DNA of 16,596 nt from Planctomycetota bacterium. Its GTDB lineage: Bacteria > Planctomycetota > Planctomycetia > Planctomycetales > Planctomycetaceae. The stretch lies in assembly GCA_024278285.1 (NCBI GenBank), contig JAJRTM010000953.1:1-16596 (forward strand), in the 5' to 3' direction. Within the stretch, counting starts at the first letter, position 1. Each line of letters starts with the position of its first letter. Below the pieces are notes generated by a model that saw only the letters and a program-made list of their open reading frames with translations, ran no database searches and was not told the origin of the DNA. A program made the translations under genes and the position numbers. Below, in pieces: positions 8,239 through 15,363 of the stretch.

Positions 8239-8509
8239 CCGCTTTGCGGTTGTTCCCTGACACGGGAATTGTGTGTGACCCACGAGCGGGTTGATTGAGG
8301 TGTTTTACTTTCCGACACATGGATTTTTCATTCTTACCGCCGGAGGCACAAAGCAGTCTTGACTGCACGCGAGGCCGAGGGTGGAGCCATTTCGTTTCTG
8401 GAATGTGTCGGAAGTCTCGGCCTCGCGGGTTCCCGCCCGCGAGTGGTGTCACCTCATAGGTGGAGTCACTTGGCTTCGCCAAGCTCCGTTTGGTCGATTT
8501 CCAATCGCC
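8239..8509. repeat. Dense inverted-repeat block with pseudoknot topology between convergent genes
   Basis: No credible gene is present, but the DNA is crowded with complementary arms. Stem A: TTCCGACACAT (8310-8320) with ATGTGTCGGAA (8403-8413), 11 perfect pairs. Stem B: CGCGAGGCCGAG (8368-8379) with CTCGGCCTCGCG (8416-8427), 12 perfect pairs. A and B interleave. An outer imperfect stem C pairs 8275-8290 with 8436-8452. Competing local hairpins include CTCGCGGG/CCCGCGAG (8422-8443), CACCT/AGGTG (8450-8462), GGAG plus CTTGGC/GCCAAG plus CTCC (8462-8487), CGATT/AATCG (8495-8507), CCGC/GCGG (8239-8249) and TTCCC/GGGAA (8253-8268). It could be a structured RNA, a REP-like repeat cluster, or a single-strand replication or transfer signal; sequence alone does not decide. 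Confidence 0.6.
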
Positions 8510-8520
8510 AACGGATGCGT

Positions 8521-8545
8521 AAAAACCCCGCACCTGCCTGCGGGG
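8521..8545 (-). terminator. Intrinsic terminator of the replication cassette
   Basis: Read on the minus strand, CCCCGC, an eight-base loop and GCGGGG are followed directly by TTTTT (8525 down to 8521). Six strong G-C pairs and an uninterrupted U-tract make a textbook rho-independent terminator, about 65 bases after the stop of the initiator-like gene. The minus orientation is favoured because only that side has the T-run. Confidence 0.75.
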
Positions 8546-8610
8546 GTAAACGCGGGAGGTAATGCGATGTTATTTGCGGGGTGTTTTTGAATGGATTCGA
8601 CTCATTTGCT

Positions 8611-10020
8611 TCAATCTGCTTCACTGCTTTTTGCTGCGATATCATCTTGTTGCTGATTCGCAAAGTTTCCAAAAAGATCCAAACATTGATTCAATCGAAA
8701 CTCTTCATTCTTCTTAAAACGCTCTCGCAGAAAATCGCTGTTGAGTTCTGCAAACGCCTGCTTTTCAATTTGGGATTGTTCCTCATTCGAGAGTTTATCC
8801 CAGAAGGGTAATAGTCGCTCTCTACGGCGTTTTTTCTCTTGCTTGGCTTGGGAGACCTGAGCGTCATCAATCCCCTCTTGTGTCGCATGTTTTTGGTCTT
8901 GCTGTTGACGCTGCTGTTTCTTCTCGACATTGATAATCGAATCCGGCTTCGACCAATCAGCTTCAATGGCTTTTCGCAACATTCCCAAAGAATTCCGTTC
9001 CGGGTTACGGTGCGGCAACCATTCAATCTGCTGTTTGATCTCCTGTAATCCCCTCTTCTGCGACAATTCCAAGGCAACATGTTCATCAAACCCCGCTTGT
9101 CGTAGAAGTTCCAATGATTCTAAATTCTCAACAGCAACAACAGATGAATCAGTTTGTTTGTAAGTGTTATTTTTAAGTGGCATTTCTTCAGTCTGGTTTT
9201 TGAACTGTCCGACTGGTCGGGTTTCTGAACCGTTATCGGTCTGGTTTTTGTACCGTTGCCCGATCACTGGTCTGGTTTTTGAACCGTTCGGCTGATGATT
9301 GACTTGCTCATGCCAACGGACGGCATACGTTGAGGGACGACGTTTGCTATTTTGAAGATCAATTCCCCCTTTCTGGAGACATCGAATGTAACCCGTTTCA
9401 ATGGCATGTTGAATTGCCTGGCTGAGTGTTGTGCGGTCACTCAAGTTGGTATATTCAAGAATGTAACTGTACGACAATGGAGCCACTTGACGACGACCAC
9501 CAAACTGATTCTGATAACCCACCGTGTGCCGCAATACAGTGCCGACAACTTTCACCACAGAAAGTGCTTCCTGTTTCACAACAGAATCAAAAAAAGAATT
9601 CGGGATCGGCGTGCGATAACCTTCCCCGGAAAAGAATCCGTCAAACTGTTCTGGGTTCTTGTGATATTCATTAACAGTTGCCCAACGGAGTGAGTAACAA
9701 GCCGTCTCTGCGGTTTGATTATTCCCGTTTGCCTTTCCCTTCTGAATACAAGTAATAAACCCACCCGCAACAGCATCATCAAGTGCTTTGCGGATCGAAC
9801 CTCGACTGATGCCTGCTTCGGTGATTAAATCCCGATAGGAAATACAGATATTCTGCTCGATAGGATTCCCTTCTTTGTCGAGCCAGCCGAGCGTTTTTCT
9901 CAGCATGTACGCGACCAGCCTCACCGTTCCCCGTGAATTATGTGGCAAACAAACCTCAAAGAATTGATTTGGACAGTAGAGATAGTTCGCCGTGAGATGT
10001 TCAAAACCATTGAACTCCAT
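8611..10020 (-). CDS. Replication initiator-like protein with two tandem winged-helix-like repeats
   Basis: A 469-residue protein built on a visible internal duplication. Residues 17-113 and 140-236, each 97 long, share the frame PN.FF...V..V...LR.T.G at the start, a helix-turn-helix-like stretch (AGISRGSIRKALDDAV in copy 1, TNLSDRTTLSQAIQHAI in copy 2), the ending GFITCIQKG or GYIRCLQKG, and a final Y.[LV]RW strand. Tandem winged helices are the usual DNA-binding plan of plasmid and phage initiators. A polar linker (about 240-285) follows, then a helical segment with LPHRNPERNSLGMLRKAIEA at about 330-350, a motif typical of the C-terminal part of phage O-like or plasmid initiators, and a highly charged Gln/Lys/Arg-rich tail. 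Its start overlaps the stop of the upstream gene (TAATG), indicating translational coupling. The linker DNA carries four 18-bp repeats. Likely binds the element's origin and recruits helicase or primase. Confidence 0.72.
   Translation of the reverse strand: MEFNGFEHLTANYLYCPNQFFEVCLPHNSRGTVRLVAYMLRKTLGWLDKEGNPIEQNICISYRDLITEAGISRGSIRKALDDAVAGGFITCIQKGKANGNNQTAETACYSLRWATVNEYHKNPEQFDGFFSGEGYRTPIPNSFFDSVVKQEALSVVKVVGTVLRHTVGYQNQFGGRRQVAPLSYSYILEYTNLSDRTTLSQAIQHAIETGYIRCLQKGGIDLQNSKRRPSTYAVRWHEQVNHQPNGSKTRPVIGQRYKNQTDNGSETRPVGQFKNQTEEMPLKNNTYKQTDSSVVAVENLESLELLRQAGFDEHVALELSQKRGLQEIKQQIEWLPHRNPERNSLGMLRKAIEADWSKPDSIINVEKKQQRQQQDQKHATQEGIDDAQVSQAKQEKKRRRERLLPFWDKLSNEEQSQIEKQAFAELNSDFLRERFKKNEEFRLNQCLDLFGNFANQQQDDIAAKSSEAD
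9191..9287 (-). repeat. Four 18-bp iteron-like repeats inside the initiator gene; candidate origin
   Basis: On the minus strand the consensus ACGGTTCAAAAACCAGAC occurs at 9287-9270, 9256-9239 (one mismatch), 9233-9216 (two) and 9208-9191 (one), with spacers of 13, 5 and 7 bases. The copies fall in two different codon phases, alternately encoding GSKTRP/GSETRP and YKNQT/FKNQT, so the conserved unit is the DNA and not the peptide. An AT-rich stretch (about 9146-9188) lies just past the last copy. An array of direct repeats inside the initiator gene next to AT-rich DNA is the layout of the lambda origin within gene O. Confidence 0.68.
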
Positions 10021-10892
10021 TATTTGCGTGAGAGGAATTTATTGAGCGTTGGAGTTTCATACCACTTGTGCTGTTTCGATTTGGTAGATTGCTTTGCTTT
10101 CGATGTGGTTGTTGATTTTGATTTTCCGGTCGATTTCTTTTTCTGGCTTCTCTGACTCCCCTGTTTCGTGCTTTTCTTCTTCGGCTGCTTTGATTCTTTA
10201 ACGATGACCGCATCCACTGTTGCATCTGCATTCACATCAACAACGTTTTCCTGCGTGAGCGGTGTCACATCCTTTTCAAGATCGCTGTTTGATGGTGGTG
10301 TTTTTGCTGGCGAGCCGAGCAGACTAAAATCCGCAAACTTCCCCATCACCTGATGCACTTCCTTTAACAATTCTTTCGTGTCGGTGTGATCGTCCTTCAA
10401 AGTGTCGAACATATCTTTGTACATTTTGATCTGCTCCATGAAGGAATCTTTGTCTTTTTGATGTTCGCCGACACGTCGATCATTTTCCATTTCGAGACGC
10501 GTGATTTGTGACTTCAAAGTTGTCACCAATTCGTTGTTGGTCGATGAGGCAATCGGCTTCTCTTCAACTGTCAGTTTACCACTCTCCTTTTCCTGTTTGA
10601 CAGTTTTCGTTTTTGTCGTCTCTTTGGAATACCGTTCCTGCACCCACTCCTGCTCCGCGTACCAAGTCGGGGACAATCCTTTGTTGGAAAGTTCCTGAAT
10701 TAGTTTCAAAGTCACCTCGGTTCCGACAAGTTCATTGCCATCGTCTGTGCGAAGTTTGAGGTGCTGAAGAATTTCCGAGTCCCCCACTCTGACGGCATTG
10801 GAAAAATCACGAGTGAGTGATCGGTGGGAGCGATTGTAATTTTCTTCAATCTCTTTTTTGGTGAGATAATTTGTGACGGGAGAAGCTGACAT
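10020..10892 (-). CDS. HTH plus coiled-coil protein with basic tail, coupled to the initiator
   Basis: A 290-residue protein starting MSASPVTNYLTKKEIEENYN. I chose the ATG at 10892 over the one at 10967: the extra 25 residues would be Cys-rich, unlike the rest, and would run over the repeats upstream. Residues about 5-60 (LTKKEIEENYNRSHRSLTRD...) look like a helix-turn-helix; about 115-180 is a heptad-rich coiled coil (LKSQITRLEMENDRR onward); the tail (about 230-275) is a Lys/Ser/Thr-rich basic stretch, probably disordered and nucleic-acid binding. No enzyme motif is seen. It shares its transcript with the initiator via the TAATG overlap, so a role in replication control, partition or autoregulation at the upstream repeat cluster is reasonable. 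I do not recognise the family. Confidence 0.7.
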   Translation of the reverse strand: MSASPVTNYLTKKEIEENYNRSHRSLTRDFSNAVRVGDSEILQHLKLRTDDGNELVGTEVTLKLIQELSNKGLSPTWYAEQEWVQERYSKETTKTKTVKQEKESGKLTVEEKPIASSTNNELVTTLKSQITRLEMENDRRVGEHQKDKDSFMEQIKMYKDMFDTLKDDHTDTKELLKEVHQVMGKFADFSLLGSPAKTPPSNSDLEKDVTPLTQENVVDVNADATVDAVIVKESKQPKKKSTKQGSQRSQKKKSTGKSKSTTTSKAKQSTKSKQHKWYETPTLNKFLSRK

Positions 10893-10940
10893 GGTGATGA
10901 CGGGATGACAAATAAGACAGCCACAGCATAGCCCGAAATC

Positions 10941-11199
10941 TGACAGGATGCCAACTTTTCGTGTCACCCCACAATGACAGGATGTCTGTCACCCCGTCAC
11001 CTGTCACAGGGGGAGGACAAACAAGGTTTTGGCTTGCCCAAGCGAAAAAGAAAGACATATCAAATTGAAGTGTCATACTGTCATTACTCATCTGTCAGCC
11101 CTGTGGTGGGACGACAAACAGGGCGTCAGGCGGGGAGTCATCAAGCGAATTACCAGGGTGACAAGTCGCTGATTTGGCAGACCGTCGTCACTCTGACAG
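10941..11199. promoter_or_regulatory. Cluster of TGACAG/CTGTCA repeats upstream of the replication cassette
   Basis: Seven copies of TGACAG or its complement CTGTCA lie within 259 bases: starts at 10941, 10975, 10986, 11001, 11078, 11092 and 11194. About 0.13 would be expected by chance at equal base frequencies. Two are part of TGACAGGATG (10941, 10975), and TGTCACCCC occurs twice (10962, 10987). The cluster sits immediately upstream of the HTH/coiled-coil gene, where an autoregulatory operator or a second iteron array would be expected. No other gene is evident between 10893 and 11247. Confidence 0.6.
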
Positions 11200-11247
11200 C
11201 ATGATGATAGAGTAGGGGAGTCAACGAGTTCAAAAATGTGAGCAATA

Positions 11248-11274
11248 AAAAAGCCTCGATCAACGAGGCTTTTT
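11248..11274 (-). terminator. Bidirectional intrinsic terminator
   Basis: AAAAAGCCTCG, loop ATCAA and CGAGGCTTTTT form a perfect 11-pair stem including A/T flanks, so a T-run follows the G-C stem on either strand. It lies nine bases beyond the stop of the 40-residue minus-strand gene at 11283, which makes that operon its most likely client. Confidence 0.8.
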
Positions 11275-11282
11275 AGCGAAGT

Positions 11283-11405
11283 TTACTTCACGTAACAGTG
11301 ACAACTCGCCACGGGAAAATGACATCCCGGACAGTTGCCAACCTGAGCATTTGCTTGAGTAATCACAAAGTCAACAGCCTGTTGGGATGCTTGAATATCG
11401 TCCAT
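11283..11405 (-). CDS. 40-residue Cys-rich microprotein
   Basis: A short minus-strand frame, ATG at 11405 and TAA at 11283-11285, encodes 40 residues. The N-terminal half is a polar helix (MDDIQASQQAVDFVITQANA); the C-terminal half carries Cys25-P-G-Cys28-H and Cys35-H-Cys37, giving four Cys plus two His in 13 residues, a likely small zinc-binding knuckle. It sits between the 149-residue gene (39 bases upstream) and a strong terminator (9 bases downstream), which supports its being the last gene of a two-gene transcript. There is no clear ribosome binding site. I do not recognise a family. Size and lack of a start signal keep this moderate. Confidence 0.5.
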   Translation of the reverse strand: MDDIQASQQAVDFVITQANAQVGNCPGCHFPVASCHCYVK

Positions 11406-11444
11406 AATATTGATGGGTAAGAAAATAAAAGATTGAAACCATTA

Positions 11445-11894
11445 TTATTTGTGCCAGCGGTAGCCGAGTGCATCGTACAATTTCTCCCAGTGATGAGAGT
11501 AGAAATCGTACCCCGCACCATGAATGCCGAGTAGCAATTCATCGTCGAACCAGACCGCATAGATGCCGGTATCAGCTACCTCCTGCCAGCCGCTATCTCG
11601 CATCGATTCATGATCCTCGTTTTCAGTTTCAATTGGCTGCATCAGCTTTTCGATATTTTGTACATCTGCAATATCTTTTGGAACAAAGAGCGTACTCCAC
11701 ATCGGAAGTGGCAGCCATTCGCCTCGATGTTCACTCAGTGTTTCAATCCAGCGAGAGGGGATTTGTGAAAACGATTCCACAAGTTGATTGACCGCTTTTC
11801 GTCGTGCAGCACATTTTCCACAAGAACAATTTGAGCGAGTATCAAAAACATGAGTTCCATGAGCCGGTGATTTGGGTTGAGCAGTTGTTGCCAT
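11445..11894 (-). CDS. Conserved-looking hypothetical protein with Cys-rich N-terminus and GAGYDFY motif
   Basis: A 149-residue protein starting MATTAQPKSPAHGTHVFDTR. I chose the ATG at 11894; the frame is open up to 11993 but the extra 33 residues are Cys- and Ser-rich and look non-coding. Near the start is CSCGKC (Cys23, Cys25, Cys28), a possible metal site. The C-terminal part (about 60-149) contains MWSTLFVP and ends with LLGIHGAGYDFYSHHWEKLY and GYRWHK. The GAGYDFY...HW..LY...G..WH ending is one I recall from a widespread bacterial family of unknown function; the recollection is not verified here. No membrane segment or signal peptide. It is followed on the same strand by the 40-residue Cys-rich gene, and Cys clusters in both products suggest a related metal-linked role, which is speculation. 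Confidence 0.6.
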   Translation of the reverse strand: MATTAQPKSPAHGTHVFDTRSNCSCGKCAARRKAVNQLVESFSQIPSRWIETLSEHRGEWLPLPMWSTLFVPKDIADVQNIEKLMQPIETENEDHESMRDSGWQEVADTGIYAVWFDDELLLGIHGAGYDFYSHHWEKLYDALGYRWHK

Positions 11895-12017
11895 AAGAAA
11901 GTAGGGAAATGATAAAACCCGGCATTTGCTCGCCGGTGCTTTCTTGCTACATCCCGACTGCAAGGTGGAGATGACAAAGCAACGCGCAGGCATACAACCT
12001 TGCAGGAAGGGAGCAAA

Positions 12018-12149
12018 ATGAAAAGACCGCGAGCAGAGACAGACCCGTTCAGAATTTCATCATGCCAATGGCATGTACTGCTATATCCAGGCATCCGATT
12101 CATTCTCCAAACACTCCCAGAATTATTCGAACCTGATCTGAGCCTCTGA
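12018..12149 (+). CDS. Possible 43-residue small protein
   Basis: ATG at 12018 is preceded by a purine-rich AGGAAGGGAG (12004-12013), one of the better ribosome-binding-like sequences in this window, and the frame runs 43 codons to TGA at 12147. The product starts MKRPRAETDPFRISSCQWHV and has a hydrophobic centre (VLLYPGIRFILQTL) with an acidic end. No homology or conserved motif is recognised, and short frames arise easily by chance, so this is a candidate only. Confidence 0.2.
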   Translation: MKRPRAETDPFRISSCQWHVLLYPGIRFILQTLPELFEPDLSL

Positions 12150-12309
12150 TTACGGACCTTACGATAAAAAGCACACAGTCTTCGGATACGAAGACACAGC
12201 TTCTCTCTTTGCTTGAGAAAACGGCCAAAAGTTCTGTTGTGTAGGTGTTTAGGGCTATCTCACGGTAGGACATCAACACTCCACTTACCCTTGAAAACCC
12301 TTACTCACA

Positions 12310-12678
12310 GGTGTCACTGACACCCGGTTTTAGAGCAGCGGTGAATTCAAACGAAGTTCCTGGACACTTGGGATTGACCGCTCATTTTTTCGATTCAAGA
12401 TGAGGAGTCGTATCAGGTGTCGAACTTATGCGATCAGACCGATTTCGCATTGTTGATTGTTACTGAGTAGATGAGACGCGCAAGATTCAGGTTGCAAAAT
12501 GCCCGTATTCTCTCAACCAGTGATTCATCACGGAAGCGTGTCTTTTATGCCACAAATCTCGCTTGAACGATCTGGACGAATACTCAGTAGACACTATCAA
12601 ACTCTGTCAACGGGTGTCGCGACACCCGTCGTCTTATGAACTCCCGGATCGAAGTCAAATTGCCAGACACTTGGGATT
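12310..12678. repeat. Two copies of a palindrome plus GACACTTGGGATT element, 303 bp apart
   Basis: Copy 1: GGTGTC-ACT-GACACC (12310-12324), then GACACTTGGGATT at 12363-12375. Copy 2: a perfect 20-bp palindrome ACGGGTGTCGCGACACCCGT (12610-12629), then the same 13-mer at 12666-12678. The gap from palindrome to 13-mer is almost equal in both (38 and 37 bases), and GAAGT also lies in both gaps. The region 12150-12823 otherwise shows no gene. Possible roles: operators for the flanking defence operon, recombination or transposon-end remnants, or a dispersed genomic repeat. Confidence 0.55.
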
Positions 12679-12823
12679 CAAGACCTACCAATTTGTTTAA
12701 ATCAATCGAATCAAACATTCTCAAGTGGCATTCTGAGTCTCATGGATCAGGCAATTGGTTGTGTTTTCGATTGTGACTCGTTTGTCACCTCCGATATCAT
12801 TGTTCTCCTTCCGGCGGCGTATC

Positions 12824-14863
12824 TTACACTAAAGGTCGCAGGATTCGTCCCTGAAATTCTTTTACGTGAGCACCTTGTTTCCGAAGACTTTCGATGTCAG
12901 TCAGCTGACTCGATGCAACAATGATCTGATGTCCTTGTTCAGCGGCTTTTGCTGCGTGTTTTAGGAATTCGTCGTAATTTTCGATTTTAACATTTTGTTG
13001 ACGAGGCTCATCAATGACGAGAAGTCCTGGGTGATTGGTTTCAAACTGAGCATCCTGAGACACAAATGAAAGTCCGAGAAGATACGACCACACTAATCGT
13101 ACCGTGTCACTTGCGGAAACTAATCCCAACGGCAAATCACCGTGGACTGGCTGGTACGAACTCCAGTCAATCGTGACTTCATCAGTGTTGTAGCTGCCAA
13201 ACTCGTAATTCTTGAGTTGGTCTCTGTGGACTTCGTCGAAGAACTTTAATTTTGATTCATCTACTTTTGACAGAGTTCGAGCGCCGAGCTTTTTCAGTTC
13301 CTCTTGAGCTTCGACATACTCCCTGGAAATTGCAGAAAATTTGGCGGTCGGATCGTCGAAAGTGTCCAGACTGGTTTGGAGTTGCGTAATCCTATTCTCC
13401 AGAATGACTTGCTCTCGCACTATTGCAGCGGCGGGTGCCTCAGAGTCTTGTCGAAGCGTACGCTTCAGAGATTGCACTTCCGTGGAGTGCTCAATAAGTC
13501 GGGTTCGAAGCCCAATGCGTTCTTCTTTCTTGACTTCCAAGAGAACGCTGGATTCCGCTCGCATTTTCTGGAACATTTGACGCTGGTCACGAAGAAACGC
13601 GATATTTGCCGGGAGTGACATGGGGTTTGCTGGTGAATTCTGATCTATCAGTGCGTCCTTGATAGGACGGTGGCACGTTGGGCACTCACCATGGGACACA
13701 TCGAGCGGGTTGCTTTCAAGCCGTCTACGAATTTTGTGTTCATCTTCGTATTGCCGAAGATTGTCGTCGAGCGCATCCAACCTCTTCTGAACTGCGATTA
13801 ACTCGTACTCCATCTCACGTACGGTCCGTTGATCTCGCTCGAATCTCACTTCTGCCGCAGCCAAGTCATCCTCCGCAACGCGAAGTCGTGTCACGAGTTC
13901 ATTCGAAATTTCAGCCACTTGAGGAATCGTTGATTCAGTTAGTTCACTAAGTTGTTTTTTTGCAGCTTCCAGGGTATCGGATATCGGCTGCCATTCCTCG
14001 TTCTCGTACGTCCACAAGTTGACCTCAGAGTCTATTTTCCAGTCAGTTACCGAACCGGGAATTCCTCGATCAACGATGCCTGTTCCTGATAGCTGACGCT
14101 TGAATTCGTCTCGCTCAGAACGCCAGTCCGATTCAATTGCAATCAACATCGATTCAAGTCGGCGTCGCACAGTCTCGTCGTCGAGAATGTCCATACCCAG
14201 TATGAATTCAAATGAGCGGAGCGCAACATCGACTATCCCGAAATGAGTGGGCATTCTGGATTTGATGGCATCCCAGCCATTGAGCTGATCGACGAAGAAG
14301 AACGGTGCAAGACACTCCAAATACAGAAGACTGGTGCCGCCTCCCTTCTTGACTTCCGGTAGGGACCAACCGAGGAATTCGGCTAGAAACGAATGGAATC
14401 CGAGTTGTGCCCTCGCTGAATTGGGGATTCGAACATGCATAACTCTCGTTTCGACGTCCTCACTTAACTCCTGACTGAGGGCAGCACCAAACGTCACGTG
14501 CACTAATTGGCGTTGCATCTGGCTACCACCTGCATTTCGTCGAATAGTCACAACCTCGCCATTGCCGTTTGCGATTTCTAGTTGAATTGTGGAATCGGTT
14601 ACTTCGAACTTTGATCCGTCATCAGAGAGGATCTCATGTGTCAATGCTGCGGGAAGAGGAACTCGATGACTGGCTCCAAGCATTCCCTCCAAGCCCAGCG
14701 CATACAGGATTGAGTTGACGCAGGTCGATTTTCCCTTTGTGTTGTCTGCACAGATTATGTTGAGACCGTTTTTAAACTCCAATCGAGTACCGAAAACTGG
14801 CCCAGACGTTTGCACGTCAATTTTAAGACAGTTAATCCGAAGAGGCATGATTTTGACCTTCAT
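12824..14863 (-). CDS. ABC-3C system ATPase, Rad50/SMC-like with zinc hook (Lamassu LmuB-like)
   Basis: A 679-residue ATPase with SMC/Rad50 architecture. The N-terminal half-domain has a P-loop CADNTKGKST at 38-47, where Ala39 stands in place of the usual first Gly; I recall this from ABC-3C ATPases. A long coiled-coil region (about 275-540) is split by CPTC at 394-397, the zinc-hook position used for dimerisation in Rad50. The C-terminal half has a divergent signature region (LPLGLVSASDTVRLVWSYLLGL, about 575-597) and Walker B LLVIDEP with Asp618-Glu619; the switch position VASSQ lacks the usual His. It is the last gene of the three-gene operon and overlaps the middle component by four bases (ATGA). 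The expected role is sensing DNA ends or replication intermediates and licensing the effector. An ATG six codons downstream is possible but would lose the coupling. Confidence 0.82.
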   Translation of the reverse strand: MKVKIMPLRINCLKIDVQTSGPVFGTRLEFKNGLNIICADNTKGKSTCVNSILYALGLEGMLGASHRVPLPAALTHEILSDDGSKFEVTDSTIQLEIANGNGEVVTIRRNAGGSQMQRQLVHVTFGAALSQELSEDVETRVMHVRIPNSARAQLGFHSFLAEFLGWSLPEVKKGGGTSLLYLECLAPFFFVDQLNGWDAIKSRMPTHFGIVDVALRSFEFILGMDILDDETVRRRLESMLIAIESDWRSERDEFKRQLSGTGIVDRGIPGSVTDWKIDSEVNLWTYENEEWQPISDTLEAAKKQLSELTESTIPQVAEISNELVTRLRVAEDDLAAAEVRFERDQRTVREMEYELIAVQKRLDALDDNLRQYEDEHKIRRRLESNPLDVSHGECPTCHRPIKDALIDQNSPANPMSLPANIAFLRDQRQMFQKMRAESSVLLEVKKEERIGLRTRLIEHSTEVQSLKRTLRQDSEAPAAAIVREQVILENRITQLQTSLDTFDDPTAKFSAISREYVEAQEELKKLGARTLSKVDESKLKFFDEVHRDQLKNYEFGSYNTDEVTIDWSSYQPVHGDLPLGLVSASDTVRLVWSYLLGLSFVSQDAQFETNHPGLLVIDEPRQQNVKIENYDEFLKHAAKAAEQGHQIIVASSQLTDIESLRKQGAHVKEFQGRILRPLV

Positions 14864-15360
14864 TCCTTTGGGAATAGAGCTTCAACCGCTTTTCGACTGA
14901 CTTTGCGGCCAATTGATGCAAGGAAGTTCTTCTCGATTACAAACACATCGCCCATTTGAGTAATGCTAGAGAGAAGGGCCTTCCCCTTTTCACCGAGGCG
15001 CATCGGTACTCGGTGTGGCACATCATCGGCGTCATCATTGCCAGTCGGAATCTCGATCACCCCTTCACCTATCGCAAAGTCTATTGCTCGACTTAAAGTA
15101 GGGTCGAAACGTACCAACACATCATCTGGACGCAGATTGCCTGCCATTAACTGCAGAAAATGTTGGCGATTCGCGGGATTCCGAATTGCCCAGTTAAGTA
15201 CCTGGATTTGTAACATCGTTGCCTGTTGTCGTGTACATTTATCAAGCAACAGAACTAGCAATGCGATCCGATACGTAGGACGCAACATACATGACACTGG
15301 CAAAGGGCGGACACGGAAGGTTACTTCGGCGTCCAGTATTGCGTCGTCGATCAAATTCAT
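14860..15360 (-). CDS. ABC-3C system middle component (Lamassu LmuC-like position)
   Basis: A 166-residue mostly helical protein with no catalytic motif. It contains RPTYRIALLVLLLDKCTRQQ in the N-terminal third and closes with a Lys/Arg-rich end. Small, diverse middle components of 150-250 residues between effector and ATPase define the ABC three-component systems, and this gene has the right size, place and helical wing-like character (LQIQVLNWAIRNPANRQHF, then a GEKGKALLSSI segment typical of a winged-helix end). It starts three bases after the effector's stop and overlaps the ATPase start. The helix near 20-40 is hydrophobic but interrupted by charged residues, so I do not call it membrane-spanning. 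Identity rests mainly on context; I could not assign a numbered middle-component family. Confidence 0.68.
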   Translation of the reverse strand: MNLIDDAILDAEVTFRVRPLPVSCMLRPTYRIALLVLLLDKCTRQQATMLQIQVLNWAIRNPANRQHFLQLMAGNLRPDDVLVRFDPTLSRAIDFAIGEGVIEIPTGNDDADDVPHRVPMRLGEKGKALLSSITQMGDVFVIEKNFLASIGRKVSRKAVEALFPKE

Positions 15361-15363
15361 GGC

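Noticed and set aside
8239..8509. Integron attC site or CRISPR-like array
   Set aside because: No paired RYYYAAC/GTTRRRY core sites at the ends and no regularly spaced direct repeats; the structure consists of inverted repeats only.
8213..8590. Overlapping 67-106 residue frames on both strands in the structured block
   Set aside because: They arise from the inverted repeats and low stop density of GC-rich DNA; the products are Gly/Arg/Pro-rich without motifs and lie in convergent intergenic DNA.
10893..10967. 25-residue N-terminal extension of the HTH/coiled-coil protein
   Set aside because: The extension is Cys-rich and runs into the TGACAG repeat cluster, so it is better explained as upstream regulatory DNA.
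12742..12924. 60-residue plus-strand frame overlapping the 3' end of the ABC ATPase
   Set aside because: About half lies antisense inside a well-supported gene; no ribosome binding site or motif supports it.
14920..15360. Membrane protein reading of the 166-residue middle component
   Set aside because: The hydrophobic stretch near residues 28-42 is short and flanked or interrupted by charged residues, consistent with a buried helix.
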